This document shows positions 16,901 to 24,236 of a DNA stretch of 32,891 nucleotides, piece by piece. The translations under genes were made by a program, and so were the position numbers. Source of the stretch: Chloroflexota bacterium (lineage in GTDB: Bacteria > Chloroflexota > Anaerolineae > Anaerolineales > UBA11858); the NCBI GenBank assembly GCA_016865865.1, contig VGOC01000030.1, forward strand, positions 1 through 32,891. Direction: 5' to 3'. Position 1 is the first letter of the stretch. Each line of letters begins with the position of its first letter. Under the pieces are notes generated by a model. The model made no database searches. It saw only the letters and a program-made list of their open reading frames with translations, and was not told the origin of the DNA.

Positions 16901-17283
16901 ATTGGGGCAGGGGGCAGGACCCGGTGGATTGGGATCTGCTGCGCGAGGATAACGACCCCGTCAGTCAGGCGGATGAAATCTATGTTTGGGATGTCAGCGG
17001 ACTGGAGGCAGGGGTGGTCTCGTTGAGGTTGCGTGTGCTTAGCACCGGGGGTACCTATGCCGAGAGGAAGATCACGATAGATTTACAGGTCCCCACGCCG
17101 ACTCCGACCTCGACAGAAGTCCCCACAGAGACGCCCACGCCGACTCTCACCGAAACGCCAACGATCACCCCAACGGCGACTTTACCACCTACAGACACTC
17201 AGACTCCCTCGATGACCCCGACGGAAACGATTACCCCAACCCCCACACAGACGGGCACCCCAACCCAGAGTCCTACGCCGTAA
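13936..17283 (+). CDS. class A penicillin-binding protein (PBP1a type)
   Basis: A bifunctional peptidoglycan glycosyltransferase/transpeptidase of 1115 residues. A long Pro/Glu-rich cytosolic tail (about 1-185) leads to one membrane helix (LGAFIFVILAVVVASVGFIV). The GT51 domain has the catalytic Glu277 in TEDKEFYDHPGFD and SGASTITQQLTRTMFL. The transpeptidase domain has Ser570-x-x-Lys573 (PGSAIKPITY), Ser633-Ile-Asn and Lys771-Thr-Gly (AAKTGTTNDF). After it come an Ig-like domain (about 955-1055) and a Thr-Pro-rich tail. The start is TTG at 13936, with GGAGGA about 11 bases upstream; no ATG fits better. Extra C-terminal domains are longer than in model PBPs and may reach into the wall. Confidence 0.93.
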   Translation: MTDEKPDQPEDPRDRFRRLLDEAEKAEQEASADDSLGGELRPPAAPARGDYPSTYLDLLGRQEEPIEPVLEEPLGETRLEPAPESAGEDIFGERATLPQRESTTPPPPRLGTTPQTALPALDTQGMPLPRRVDELDLGGTRVSRTAFEEVSARRPAATPPIAPPRPRSKRPPRKYQRAQLERAMGCLLRMSLLGAFIFVILAVVVASVGFIVYWQIANDLPDPSDLRERISQFETTRILDRNGNLLYEILDPTHGRRTYISLDEMSPYLVAATLATEDKEFYDHPGFDPMAIVRAFWQNLNSKETISGASTITQQLTRTMFLSAEERAQRSYMRKLREAILAAEVTRRYTKNEILEIYLNENYYGNMAYGVEAAAQTYFDISAKELDLGQAAFLAGLPQLPSVYDVYTNRQATLERQQTVLLLMFQASQEQGCIYVGNSPQPVCVEAGEAALAAGAFESYEFSPPLVQMRYPHWVNYVRSILEALYDPQTIYRSGFTVYTTLDPDLQDIAQEVVKEQVDSLADKHVTNGALVIIRPGTGEILAMVGSADFDNEEIDGQVNMAVSPRQPGSAIKPITYVAAFEKGWTPATLIWDVLSEFPPSGDPNDPRPPYVPVNYDGRYHGPMLARSALANSINMAAVKALNYVGIYDNPATPEEDGLIAMAKRLGITTLTREDYGLSLTLGGGDVSLLELSGAFAVFANGGRKVPPTAILRIEDHLEEIVYQYEQPPGDQVLRAEHAFLISSILSDNVARTPMFGANSPLNLPFPVAAKTGTTNDFRDNWAIGYTSDVVVGTWVGNADYTPMQGTSGLTGAAPIWNSVMQTAVQHLTGGNPTPFLPPTGVVEQVICTVSGAEPSQWCPNQRSEYFVAGQPPLPSGQDLWQRVNIDTWTGLLASPACKDYTDNKLGLNVNDPWAVKWIKETDQGRQWAKDIGFSDPIFFTPEHACAETDSRPIIEINAPDDGDVITSSPLVIYGRADATSNYSEFWLHWGRGQDPVDWDLLREDNDPVSQADEIYVWDVSGLEAGVVSLRLRVLSTGGTYAERKITIDLQVPTPTPTSTEVPTETPTPTLTETPTITPTATLPPTDTQTPSMTPTETITPTPTQTGTPTQSPTP

Positions 17284-17309
17284 GCGTGAAGTCTTTGTAT
17301 GTTAGAATT

Positions 17310-17399
17310 TTATAGAAACCGGGCAAAAACCCGCATCAATTTTTCGATATCCTGCAAATCATTGTGTAACACCTGGTAGACAATCTTGCGATCAATTCC
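17310..17399 (-). pseudogene. 3' remnant of a HEPN/HepT-like (DUF86) gene
   Basis: A minus-strand frame reads GIDRKIVYQVLHNDLQDIEK then LMRVFARFL and stops at 17310. This resembles the C-terminal helix of HepT/DUF86 proteins (a D-x-x-I-Y-x-V-L-x-x-D/N-L-x-D pattern). The upstream part is missing; at 17399 the sequence turns into a dispersed repeat. Assignment rests on about 29 residues and is tentative. Confidence 0.4.
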
Positions 17400-17418
17400 T
17401 AACCCGGACAAGCCGGAA
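17399..17418. repeat. 20-base direct repeat, copy 1
   Basis: CTAACCCGGACAAGCCGGAA. It is found again at 17687-17706 with one base changed. The two copies flank a large palindromic stretch. Confidence 0.75.
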
Positions 17419-17427
17419 GAGAGAAAA

Positions 17428-17644
17428 CGAATCCGCTAATCTTCGCCAATCTGCGCTAATCTTTCTGAACCATTCGCGGTGCTTAGAGAGTGTTTTAAAA
17501 CTCAAATCAGCCACAGATGAACACAGATAAAAGGGATTTCGGCGATAAAAGACGGCTGTTCATCAAGAAAATCGGTGTTCATCTGTGTTTATCTGTGGTT
17601 TCTGGCGACTTTTAAAACAGTCTCTTAGCGCAGATTAGCGGACT
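17428..17644. repeat. large imperfect palindrome between direct repeats
   Basis: Left-half blocks, in order: ATCCGCTAATC, TAGAGAGTGTTTTAAAA, CCACAGATGAACACAGATAA. The right half holds their complements in reverse order: GTTCATCTGTGTTTATCTGT, TTTTAAAACAGTCTCTTA, GATTAGCGGA. This fills the gap between the PBP and YtxH-like genes, where no complete gene is present. It resembles dispersed non-coding repeats of environmental bacteria. Confidence 0.7.
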
Positions 17645-17686
17645 CAACATTCTTGCACAAAAAACAAGGATTTCACTGTTAAGGTA

Positions 17687-17706
17687 CTAACCCGGACGAG
17701 CCGGAA
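17687..17706. repeat. 20-base direct repeat, copy 2
   Basis: CTAACCCGGACGAGCCGGAA, one base different from 17399-17418. From here to 17814 I see no gene; the stretch is AT-richer and unremarkable. Confidence 0.75.
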
Positions 17707-17814
17707 CCAAAAGGATAAGTAACTACCTAACTGATTCCGACCCTGATTTTTGCCATCAGCTTTCTCGTTGCTACATGCACAATTAGGTAAAAGACTTAGC
17801 AACCCAACAATGCT

Positions 17815-18042
17815 TTAACGGATTTGATTTTTCTGCTGCCGTCGCAATACCGCTAACTGCTCCTCCAACTCCGCGCGCCGGGCTGCCGCGGCGCCCTGTA
17901 TCTCTTGTTGGATCGTCCGAACTCGTGTCTGTAATTGGGCGCGCAGCTTCTCGCCGGAGGCGGGGGTGAGGAGGAGAACGATGCCCGCGCTGATCACGCC
18001 GCCGATTGCAAACCCCAGTACAACATTCATTGCCCGCTTCAT
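17815..18042 (-). CDS. small YtxH-like membrane protein
   Basis: The 75-residue product has an N-terminal glycine-rich membrane helix (VVLGFAIGGVISAGIVLLLT) directly followed by PASGEKLRAQLQTRV and a charged coiled-coil tail (AAARRAELEEQLAVLRRQQK). This GxxxGxxxGxxxxLLxAPxSGxxxR layout is that of YtxH-family proteins, which are general stress or membrane-associated proteins of unknown role. AGGAAAGGTG before the ATG at 18042 fixes the start. The same frame runs on upstream to 18222, but that part only translates the palindrome at 18087-18217. Confidence 0.75.
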   Translation of the reverse strand: MKRAMNVVLGFAIGGVISAGIVLLLTPASGEKLRAQLQTRVRTIQQEIQGAAAARRAELEEQLAVLRRQQKNQIR

Positions 18043-18086
18043 ATAAATCACCTTTCCTTTCGATGAAACTACACAGGTGATATTAT

Positions 18087-18217
18087 AATTGAGTCCACTG
18101 AAAAAAGCCAAAGTAGAGAAGCCCGTCCGGCATATATGGGGGTGTGCGCGCAGCACACACCCCCATATATGCCGGACGGTATCCTTTTCACATAGTTTTT
18201 TCAGTGGAGTCATAATT
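18087..18217. repeat. 131-base nested palindrome in a divergent spacer
   Basis: Outer arms AATTGAGTCCACTGAAAAAA (18087-18106) and, at 18196-18217, TTTTTTCAGTGGAGTC plus ATAATT pair imperfectly. The inner stem is a perfect 23 base pairs (18124-18146 with 18156-18178) around a 9-base loop; it contains CATATATGGGGGTGTG. It lies between the divergent YtxH-like and membrane-protein genes. Confidence 0.85.
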
Positions 18218-18245
18218 GACAAATCGAATTTTCAAGGAGAGACCT

Positions 18246-18794
18246 ATGATCCATCCACTATCTTTCATCCCTGTAGAGCGACAGGGGCGTTTCTTCTGGC
18301 CCCTGGTTATCCTGGCTTTGGCGGTCATGGCTGCGATGAACCTGATCGGCGCGCCGCTGAAAACCGAAACAGCGCCCGCAGGCATCATATCCTACGAATT
18401 GGCGGGGATGGTCTCTGAAGCCGGGAAAATCCTGGCGAGTTGGGATGCCCCGGCGCGTGAACACGCGGCTTTCGTCCAAGGCCTGGACTTTCTCTTCATC
18501 CCTATCTATGCTGGCGCAATCGCATTGGGTTGTCGCATGGCCTCAGGAGTGCTGCGCCGAAAGGGGTGGGCTTTGGCTTCCCTGGGGGCGCCGCTGGCAT
18601 GGTTGGCGCTTCTCGCCGCCTTGCTCGATGTGATCGAAAATATCGCGTTGGTGCTCATGTTGTTCGGCGCGCCAGCCAACCCCTGGCCTCAGATCGCCCT
18701 ATGGTGCGCTGTTCCAAAATTCACCTTCGTAGCCTTGGGCATTTTATATGCCTTGTTCGGAGGAGTCGTCCATCTTATTGGGAGTAAAAGATAG
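18246..18794 (+). CDS. small polytopic membrane protein, unknown function
   Basis: A 182-residue protein with about four membrane helices: FFWPLVILALAVMAAMNLIG, FLFIPIYAGAIALGCRMA, APLAWLALLAALLDVIENIA and TFVALGILYALFGGVVHLIG. The loop between the first two is periplasmic-sized (about 45 residues) and holds DAPAREHAAFVQGLD. I do not recognise a named family. The start at 18246 is set by AAGGAGAG 6 bases upstream; a TTG at 18216 in the same frame is less likely. It lies just downstream of the 18087-18217 palindrome and before the TPR protein gene. Confidence 0.75.
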   Translation: MIHPLSFIPVERQGRFFWPLVILALAVMAAMNLIGAPLKTETAPAGIISYELAGMVSEAGKILASWDAPAREHAAFVQGLDFLFIPIYAGAIALGCRMASGVLRRKGWALASLGAPLAWLALLAALLDVIENIALVLMLFGAPANPWPQIALWCAVPKFTFVALGILYALFGGVVHLIGSKR

Positions 18795-18857
18795 CAGTAC
18801 AACATACCCCCCTGGCCTGCGGCCATCCCCTCATTTTCGCCGTCGAATACCTGAGTA

Positions 18858-18869
18858 CACTGAAAAAAA
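18858..18869 (+). repeat. CACTGAAAAAAA half-arm upstream of TPR gene
   Basis: CACTGAAAAAAA is the same block that ends the left outer arm of the palindrome at 18087-18217. It lies directly before the TPR gene start (18872). An inverted copy is at 20232-20243. Confidence 0.5.
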
Positions 18870-18871
18870 TC

Positions 18872-20089
18872 ATGAAGGATTTACCCCTCCGCTTGTTGAA
18901 TGTCATGCTTGTCGCCCTGCTCTTATCTTTTGCAGGGACGCTGGGCGTATTGGCCGGCTATCAAGATGGGACTCAGCAGGTTGCGAGTATTCGACCTGTG
19001 AGCGATGGCGATCTGATTCGGGAACAATTCGATCTGGGGGTCCAGGATTACCAGGCCGGGCGTTACGATCTAGCCCGCCAGCGCTTCGAATATGTGATCG
19101 CCCTGGCCCCTGGTGATTACCCACTGGCATGGGACCTGCTGGAGGAAATCTTAGCCATTCAAAACGCCACGGTTACTTTTACCTCTCTCCCTCCAATATG
19201 GACGTCAACACCCACGATCACGATCACCCCAACCCATGACCTCAGCGGCGTCGACTCGATTTTCAGTCGCGCGCAGTCTCTGCTGGCTGCGGGCGATTGG
19301 GATGGCGCGATCGAGGCGCTGATCGTCCTACGAGATGAAGAACTCTACTACCGGGTCGTCGAAGTGGATGACAGCCTTTTTGTTGCGCTTCGTAACCGCG
19401 GCGAGCAGAAAATCTTGCTGCGAGGCGATTTGGAAGGCGGCATCTATGACCTCACTCTGGCCGAGAGATTCGGCCCGCTGGATTATAGCGCCAGCGTCTA
19501 TCGCGATTGGGCCAGGCTCTATCTCTCTGCTTTGGGATATTGGGAGGCCTATCCCGAACAGGCCGCATATTATTTCGGACAGATCGCGGCGGCCATGCCG
19601 GGTCTGCGAGACAGCTCGGGGTGGACAGCGATGGAGCGCTATCGTCAATCCTTGATTGACTATGGCGACAAACTGGCTGTTGAAAATAGATGGTGCGAGG
19701 CCCAGGCTCGATACGAAGCGGCGCTGGCCATCAACCGGCTGGAAGAGGTAGCGCTGACATTGACTTATGCAGCGTATGCCTGCTCCCCACCCACCTGGAC
19801 ATTCACGCCTTCTCCGGCGCCTTCTGGGTCGCCAACGATCACCAATTCACCCACGATCAGCCCAACCGGCGCTTCTACACCGACAAACACCCAAACCTCG
19901 ATCCCAACGATTTCGCCTTCTCCAAGTGTAATCGCCACATCCACCTCGACAATCATGTCAACGGATACGCCATCTCCATTGCCAACGGCGACTGATATCC
20001 CTGCGCCGCCAATGCCTACCACGACCCCAACGCCACTCCCCAGCGAGACGCCCTCTCCAATCTCAACGGAGACGCCTACCACACCATAA
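18872..20089 (+). CDS. membrane-anchored or secreted TPR protein with Ser/Thr/Pro-rich tail
   Basis: A 405-residue protein. An N-terminal signal or anchor helix (LLNVMLVALLLSFAGTLGVL) is followed by TPR-like pairs: QFDLGVQDYQAGRYDLARQR, and after a short Thr-Pro spacer, FSRAQSLLAAGDWDGAIEAL and KLAVENRWCEAQARYEAALA. Residues about 305-405 are almost only Ser, Thr and Pro. The layout suggests an extracytoplasmic scaffold attached to or crossing the wall. No catalytic motif is visible. No Shine-Dalgarno is seen before 18872. Similar Thr-Pro stretches occur in the PBP and an L,D-transpeptidase of this window. It precedes the LCP gene, separated by palindrome copy 2. Confidence 0.75.
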   Translation: MKDLPLRLLNVMLVALLLSFAGTLGVLAGYQDGTQQVASIRPVSDGDLIREQFDLGVQDYQAGRYDLARQRFEYVIALAPGDYPLAWDLLEEILAIQNATVTFTSLPPIWTSTPTITITPTHDLSGVDSIFSRAQSLLAAGDWDGAIEALIVLRDEELYYRVVEVDDSLFVALRNRGEQKILLRGDLEGGIYDLTLAERFGPLDYSASVYRDWARLYLSALGYWEAYPEQAAYYFGQIAAAMPGLRDSSGWTAMERYRQSLIDYGDKLAVENRWCEAQARYEAALAINRLEEVALTLTYAAYACSPPTWTFTPSPAPSGSPTITNSPTISPTGASTPTNTQTSIPTISPSPSVIATSTSTIMSTDTPSPLPTATDIPAPPMPTTTPTPLPSETPSPISTETPTTP

Positions 20090-20131
20090 CCCATATATGC
20101 TCCCCCGCCCCTCTTTTAGGAATTTTTTTCG

Positions 20132-20230
20132 TCATCGAACGGATTAGCCCGAAAAAAGGGTGTGCGAAGGGGGCGTAGCCCCCTTCGCACACCCTTTTTT
20201 CGGGAACTTCCCCGTATGGCTGAGTAGTTA
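20132..20230. repeat. long palindromic element, copy 2 (perfect 27-bp stem)
   Basis: A 27-base perfect stem (20148-20174 with 20178-20204) with a 3-base loop. Its lower part is CCCGAAAAAAGGGTGTGCG. Flanks CATCGAACGGATTAG and AACTTCCCCGT-N-TGGCTGAGTAG match copy 1 (5601-5700) except for one base, and the apical segments differ. It lies between the TPR gene and the LCP gene, about 50 bases before the latter's start, and has the form of a two-way intrinsic terminator. Confidence 0.88.
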
Positions 20231-20231
20231 C

Positions 20232-20243
20232 TTTTTTTCAGTG
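20232..20243 (-). repeat. inverted CACTGAAAAAAA half-arm upstream of LCP gene
   Basis: TTTTTTTCAGTG is the complement of the block at 18858-18869. It follows palindrome copy 2 and stands 12 bases before the LCP start. Confidence 0.5.
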
Positions 20244-20254
20244 AACACATATCC

Positions 20255-21697
20255 ATGCAATCAGTCAGAATGAATTCGTCGAGGAAAAAAACTGCACGAC
20301 GCCGGAATAGAATAGTCCAGGGATGTATTTTGGGGATGGCTTTATTGATCGCCATGATTTTCGTAGGCGGGACCTCCTATGCGGTCACTCGCGAGCTGGT
20401 ATATTTTCGGGCGGCGCTTCCAGGAGCGCCCTCTGTGATTGGCTTTACCCCTCTATTTCCGACTGAACCTGGAGCGGAGGTTCCCTCGACAATATTCGAG
20501 CCTGGCGAGTCAATTCAACCGCCAACCTCATTGACCATGCCAACGCCTCAGCCGACTCTCATGCCATGGGATGGCAAAGAACGCGTCACGGTTTTGGTGA
20601 TGGGCGTTGATTACCGTGATTGGCTCGCCGGAGAAGGCGCGGCGCGCTCAGATACCATGGTGTTGTTGACGATGGATCCGATCGCGAAGACAGCCGGCCT
20701 GCTCTCGGTGCCTCGTGATCTTTGGGTGGCGATCCCCGGATATGCCCATGCCAAGATCAATACAGCCCACGCGATCGGTGGGCCCACCCTGGCGGTCAGG
20801 ACGGTCGAGCTGGTCATCGGAGTCCCCATCCATTATTACGCGGTGGTGGATTTTGGGGCATTCGTCCGCTTTGTGGATGAACTGGGCGGGGTGAAACTGG
20901 ATATCCCCTATGAGATCAAAGTAGATCCCATTGGAGATGAGAACAAAATCCTCAAACCGGGCGTTCAGACGCTTCCGGGAGATCTGGCTCTGGCCTATGC
21001 CCGCAATCGCAGCACGGGCGAAGGCGATTTCGACCGCGCCCGTCGCCAGCAACAAGTTATCATGGGGATTCGCGACCGTATCATTGATTTCGAGATGCTG
21101 CCTACTTTGATCGAGAAGGCGCCGATGCTCTACCAGGAACTTGTTTCGGGAGTCAACACCAACATGCAATTGGATGAGGCAATCAGGCTGGCCGTGTTGG
21201 CAGCACAAGTTCCGGATGAGAATATCCGCCAGGGTGTGATTGATACCCGCTATGTCGCCTTCGGTTGGTCTCCGGATAAATTGAGCGTCCTGGTACCATA
21301 CCCTGATAAAATCCGCGTCTTGAGGGATGAAATTTTCGCTACTTCAGGGTCGCTGGGGCCGCTCGCTCCGGGAAACGAACAGGAACGTATGTCCCTGGAA
21401 GGCGCCAGCATTTCAGTGCAAAATGGGAGCGGTGATCCTGGAATCGCCGGGCGAACGGCCAGTTTCCTGACATCTCAGGGAGCTGCAATCGCCGAGGTTC
21501 GTGAAGCTGGGGAAGGCCATGCCAACACGACTGTAATAGACCACGTCGGGCGTCCCTACACGGTGCAATACCTGGTTTCACTGCTGGGTATCGAAGGGCG
21601 ACATATTTCTTATCAGTACGACCCGACTTTCACCTTTGACGTCGAAGTCATTTTGGGGGACGATTGGGCGGCGAATGACAACTTACCTACTCCGTAA
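20255..21697 (+). CDS. LytR-CpsA-Psr family wall-glycopolymer transferase with LytR_C domain
   Basis: LCP proteins transfer lipid-linked glycopolymers to peptidoglycan outside the membrane. The 480-residue product has a basic N-terminus (SSRKKTARRRNRIV), one membrane helix (GCILGMALLIAMIFVGGTSY), a Pro/Thr-rich spacer, and the LCP catalytic domain from about residue 110. Typical motifs are VLVMGVDYRD, RSDTMVLLTMDP, AGLLSVPRDLWVAIPGYAHA, KINTAHAIGG, and YARNRSTGEGDFDRARRQQQ with the conserved Arg/Asp residues. Residues about 385-475 form a LytR_C domain (ISVQNGSGDPGIAGRTASFL). The start at 20255 is the first ATG; an ATG 15 bases further on is nearly as good. Either way the helix is retained. 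Confidence 0.92.
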   Translation: MQSVRMNSSRKKTARRRNRIVQGCILGMALLIAMIFVGGTSYAVTRELVYFRAALPGAPSVIGFTPLFPTEPGAEVPSTIFEPGESIQPPTSLTMPTPQPTLMPWDGKERVTVLVMGVDYRDWLAGEGAARSDTMVLLTMDPIAKTAGLLSVPRDLWVAIPGYAHAKINTAHAIGGPTLAVRTVELVIGVPIHYYAVVDFGAFVRFVDELGGVKLDIPYEIKVDPIGDENKILKPGVQTLPGDLALAYARNRSTGEGDFDRARRQQQVIMGIRDRIIDFEMLPTLIEKAPMLYQELVSGVNTNMQLDEAIRLAVLAAQVPDENIRQGVIDTRYVAFGWSPDKLSVLVPYPDKIRVLRDEIFATSGSLGPLAPGNEQERMSLEGASISVQNGSGDPGIAGRTASFLTSQGAAIAEVREAGEGHANTTVIDHVGRPYTVQYLVSLLGIEGRHISYQYDPTFTFDVEVILGDDWAANDNLPTP

Positions 21698-21712
21698 ACG
21701 AACAGGTGCATC

Positions 21713-22711
21713 ATGATAGATCCGAATTATCCACTCAGCGATTTACATCGCCATCTAGATGGCAGTATTCGCCTGGAAACCATCCTGGATTTGGGGCGCA
21801 AACACAACCTGTCGCTTCCAGCTTGGGATGTGGAAGGCTTGAGGCCCTATGTTCAGGTAACCGAGCCGCGGCCCGGTGTGATGGCCTTCATCGAGAAATT
21901 CGAATGGATGGTGGGGGTGTTGGTGGATTATGAGGCTTGCCGGCGCGTGGCTTATGAGAGTGTAGAAGATGCTTTGGGTGAGGGCATTGATTATGTCGAG
22001 TTGCGCTTCAGCCCCTGGTTCATGGCCGAGCCTCACGGGCTTGATCCTGCGGGTGTTGTGGAAGCTGTGGTTGAAGGGGTTCAACAAGGGCAGCGTGATT
22101 TTGGCGTCAAAACCAACCTGATCGGCATTATCAGCCGAACCTATGGCATCGAGACCGGAAAGCAAGAATTGGAGGCTTTGCTTACTCGAAAGGATCACAT
22201 CATTGCGCTCGATCTGGCGGGGGATGAGGTCAACTTCCCCGGGGAGCTATTTGTCGCTCATATCGAAAAGGCGCGGGATGCCGGATGGCAGATCACAGCC
22301 CATGCCGGGGAATCGGCTGGTCCGCAGAGCATCTGGCAGGCCCTCGACGGGTTGGGGGCTGCCCGCATTGGACATGCGGTCAGCGCCATCCAGGATCCGC
22401 GATTGATGGATTATCTGGCCGAACGGCGCATTGGCATCGAAGCCAATCTGACCAGCAACGTGCAAACCATGACCGTGCCAGACTTAGCCAGCCATCCTAT
22501 GAAGACATTCCTGGAGCATGGCCTGTTGGCAACCATCAACACCGATGACCCTGGCATCAGCGCCATTGACCTGCCCTACGAATACGAAGTCGCCGCTCCT
22601 GCCGCGGGCCTCACCATCGAGCAAATCCACCAGGCTCAACGCAACGCCCTTGAAGTCGCTTTTCTCTCTCCCCGGGAAAAAGCCGAATTGCTGGCCAAGA
22701 AGGGCAGGTAA
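21713..22711 (+). CDS. add: adenosine deaminase
   Basis: Deaminates adenosine (or a related purine nucleoside) to inosine in the cytoplasm. The 332-residue length and all metal and catalytic motifs fit: His12 and His14 in [10 protein letters not shown], His197 and Glu200 in TAHAGES, the RIGHA block, and Asp278-Asp279 in [13 protein letters not shown] precedes the ATG at 21713. It follows the LCP gene by 15 bases in the same direction and may be cotranscribed. Adenine deaminase or aminodeoxyfutalosine deaminase are alternatives within the superfamily, and sequence alone does not separate them fully. Confidence 0.86.
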   Translation: MIDPNYPLSDLHRHLDGSIRLETILDLGRKHNLSLPAWDVEGLRPYVQVTEPRPGVMAFIEKFEWMVGVLVDYEACRRVAYESVEDALGEGIDYVELRFSPWFMAEPHGLDPAGVVEAVVEGVQQGQRDFGVKTNLIGIISRTYGIETGKQELEALLTRKDHIIALDLAGDEVNFPGELFVAHIEKARDAGWQITAHAGESAGPQSIWQALDGLGAARIGHAVSAIQDPRLMDYLAERRIGIEANLTSNVQTMTVPDLASHPMKTFLEHGLLATINTDDPGISAIDLPYEYEVAAPAAGLTIEQIHQAQRNALEVAFLSPREKAELLAKKGR

Positions 22712-22926
22712 GATCATGCCTTCCAAAGAGTCGGTTGGCTACACTCCTTAAGGGAGCAAATTCTTTACAAACAGAGCAAGGCGAAGCATCGTTAAGCAGT
22801 TACCTTGCAGATTTCATCCCTTTGAGGCATAATACTTCCACTGCCCGGATCGCCACTCGCGACCGGTACGCGCTGTCCACTGTCCACTGCTTGCTGAATC
22901 AGGCCCCTACCCGAAAGGAGGGTACC
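22712..22926. other. spacer upstream of panB
   Basis: No gene is supported. The panB frame stays open here back to 22735 but encodes nothing family-like. The block CTGTCCACTGTCCACTG at 22872-22890 is low-complexity and recalls similar CAGTGG/CCACTGA strings at 27063 and 27530. Confidence 0.45.
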
Positions 22927-23802
22927 TTGCCCACGATACCTGTTGATTCCCCCTCGACACGTCAAAAAATAACCACGCGTTCGTTTCGAGCGAAAAAGCA
23001 ACGCGGTGAGCCGATCACCATGTTGACGGCATATGATTACCCCACCGCCCTGGCCATTGATCAGGCAGGGATCGATTCCATCCTGGTCGGCGACTCGTTA
23101 GGCATGGTGGTGCTTGGGTATGAGAATACGCTTCCGGTCACCATGCAGGATATGCTGCATCATTGCCGGGCTGTGGCGCGCGGGGCGCGGTATGCCTTGT
23201 TAGTGGGGGATATGCCATTTATGTCTTATCAGGCGGATGTGGCCGATGCGGTGCGCAACGCCGGGCGTTTCCTGCAAGAGGGCGGGATGGACGCGGTCAA
23301 GCTCGAGGGGGGGCGCGAGCGAGTTGAGGCGATCCGCGCCATTGTAGGCGCTGGCATCCCGGTGATGGGTCACCTGGGCCTGACACCGCAGAGCGTCAAC
23401 CAGTTTGGCGGGTTCCTCGCGCAGGGGAAAACCGCCTCAGCCGCCAGGCAGCTCCTCGAAGATGCCTTTCTGCTAGAACAGGCAGGCTGTTTCAGTATTG
23501 TTCTGGAGTCGGTGCCTGATCGTCTGGCGGAATTGGTTTCTCGACGACTGGGGATTCCCACGATTGGTATCGGCGCGGGTGCAGGTTGTGATGGCCAGGT
23601 TTTAGTTACCCATGACTTGTTAGGCCTGTTCGACCGCTTCACCCCGCGCTTTGTCAAAAAATATGCTGATTTCTACGAGAAAATGGGCGCCGCTTTCGAT
23701 GCTTTCAAAGCTGATGTCGAAGGCCGCGCCTTTCCCTCCAAAGAACATACCTTCAGCATCAGTGAGGATGAATGGCGGCAGTTCCTCGCAGAAGTAGAGT
23801 GA
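22927..23802 (+). CDS. panB: 3-methyl-2-oxobutanoate hydroxymethyltransferase
   Basis: PanB makes ketopantoate from 2-oxoisovalerate and methylene-tetrahydrofolate, the first step to pantothenate. Family motifs are clear: ITMLTAYDYPTALAIDQAGI, ILVGDSLGMVVLGYENTLPV, GDMPFMSYQ, AVKLEGG, PVMGHLGLTPQSVNQFGG and IPTIGIGAGAGCDGQVLV. I place the start at TTG 22927, with AAGGAGGG 6 bases upstream, giving 291 residues; the longer frame from 22735 has no family similarity in its first 64 residues. It is followed by an antiparallel toxin-antitoxin module, then panE and panC. Confidence 0.93.
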   Translation: MPTIPVDSPSTRQKITTRSFRAKKQRGEPITMLTAYDYPTALAIDQAGIDSILVGDSLGMVVLGYENTLPVTMQDMLHHCRAVARGARYALLVGDMPFMSYQADVADAVRNAGRFLQEGGMDAVKLEGGRERVEAIRAIVGAGIPVMGHLGLTPQSVNQFGGFLAQGKTASAARQLLEDAFLLEQAGCFSIVLESVPDRLAELVSRRLGIPTIGIGAGAGCDGQVLVTHDLLGLFDRFTPRFVKKYADFYEKMGAAFDAFKADVEGRAFPSKEHTFSISEDEWRQFLAEVE

Positions 23803-23832
23803 AGCGTAAAGCGGAAAACGATATAGGATGGA

Positions 23833-24236
23833 TTAGAGAGTGAGTTCTTCGGGAGAGATCAGCTTTAGCCCTGGCACGCGCTGGAAATGTTTGACGTTAC
23901 GTGTGAGTAATGGCAGGTTTAGACTTACGCATATTCCTGCGATATGTGTATCCATAACACCGATTTGTTTACCTTGTGTGCGTAGGATATTCCATATCTG
24001 GGCGGCACGTTCAGATGCTTGCTTGTCGAATGGAATGACCTCAACGATCAGCAGAACCTGATTTAACGAAATCAGTTGGTTTTTCGATAGAAATGGTACT
24101 GATAGCAATTCGTAGTGGTTGATGGCTGTGATTGCAGCCTCATAATATGTCTGAGGGCGATTTTTACAGCATCCGTATGTCTACGGAGATGGTCAATGAT
24201 GATATCCGTGTCTAGGATAAGTTGCGAGGTTGCCAT
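23833..24236 (-). pseudogene. VapC-like PIN-domain toxin, frameshifted
   Basis: The frame starts at ATG 24236 inside the antitoxin's last codons and reads ATSQLILDTDIIIDHLRR, the PIN N-terminus with the first Asp residues. After AVK the frame is lost. One missing A in the A5 run (T5 at 24161-24165 on the plus strand) explains it. Adding one base gives NRPQTYYEAAITAINHYELL, then PFDKQASERAAQIW, GVMDTHIAG and VKHFQRVPGLKL, a complete VapC-like protein of about 134 residues. VapC toxins are ribonucleases that cleave tRNA or rRNA. Either the toxin is dead in this genome or the run was miscounted in sequencing. It overlaps the antitoxin gene by 25 bases, the usual VapBC order. Confidence 0.82.

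Noticed and set aside
17428..17706. CRISPR-like arrangement of repeats
   Set aside because: Only two direct-repeat copies and one palindrome, no regular spacers and no cas genes.
18043..18222. Extended N-terminus of the YtxH-like protein and the plus-strand frame across 18089-18418
   Set aside because: Both arise from translating the 18087-18217 palindrome. The strong ribosome-binding site lies at 18042.
19765..20094. Minus-strand Val-Gly-rich frame
   Set aside because: Antisense of the Ser/Thr/Pro-rich tail of the TPR protein.
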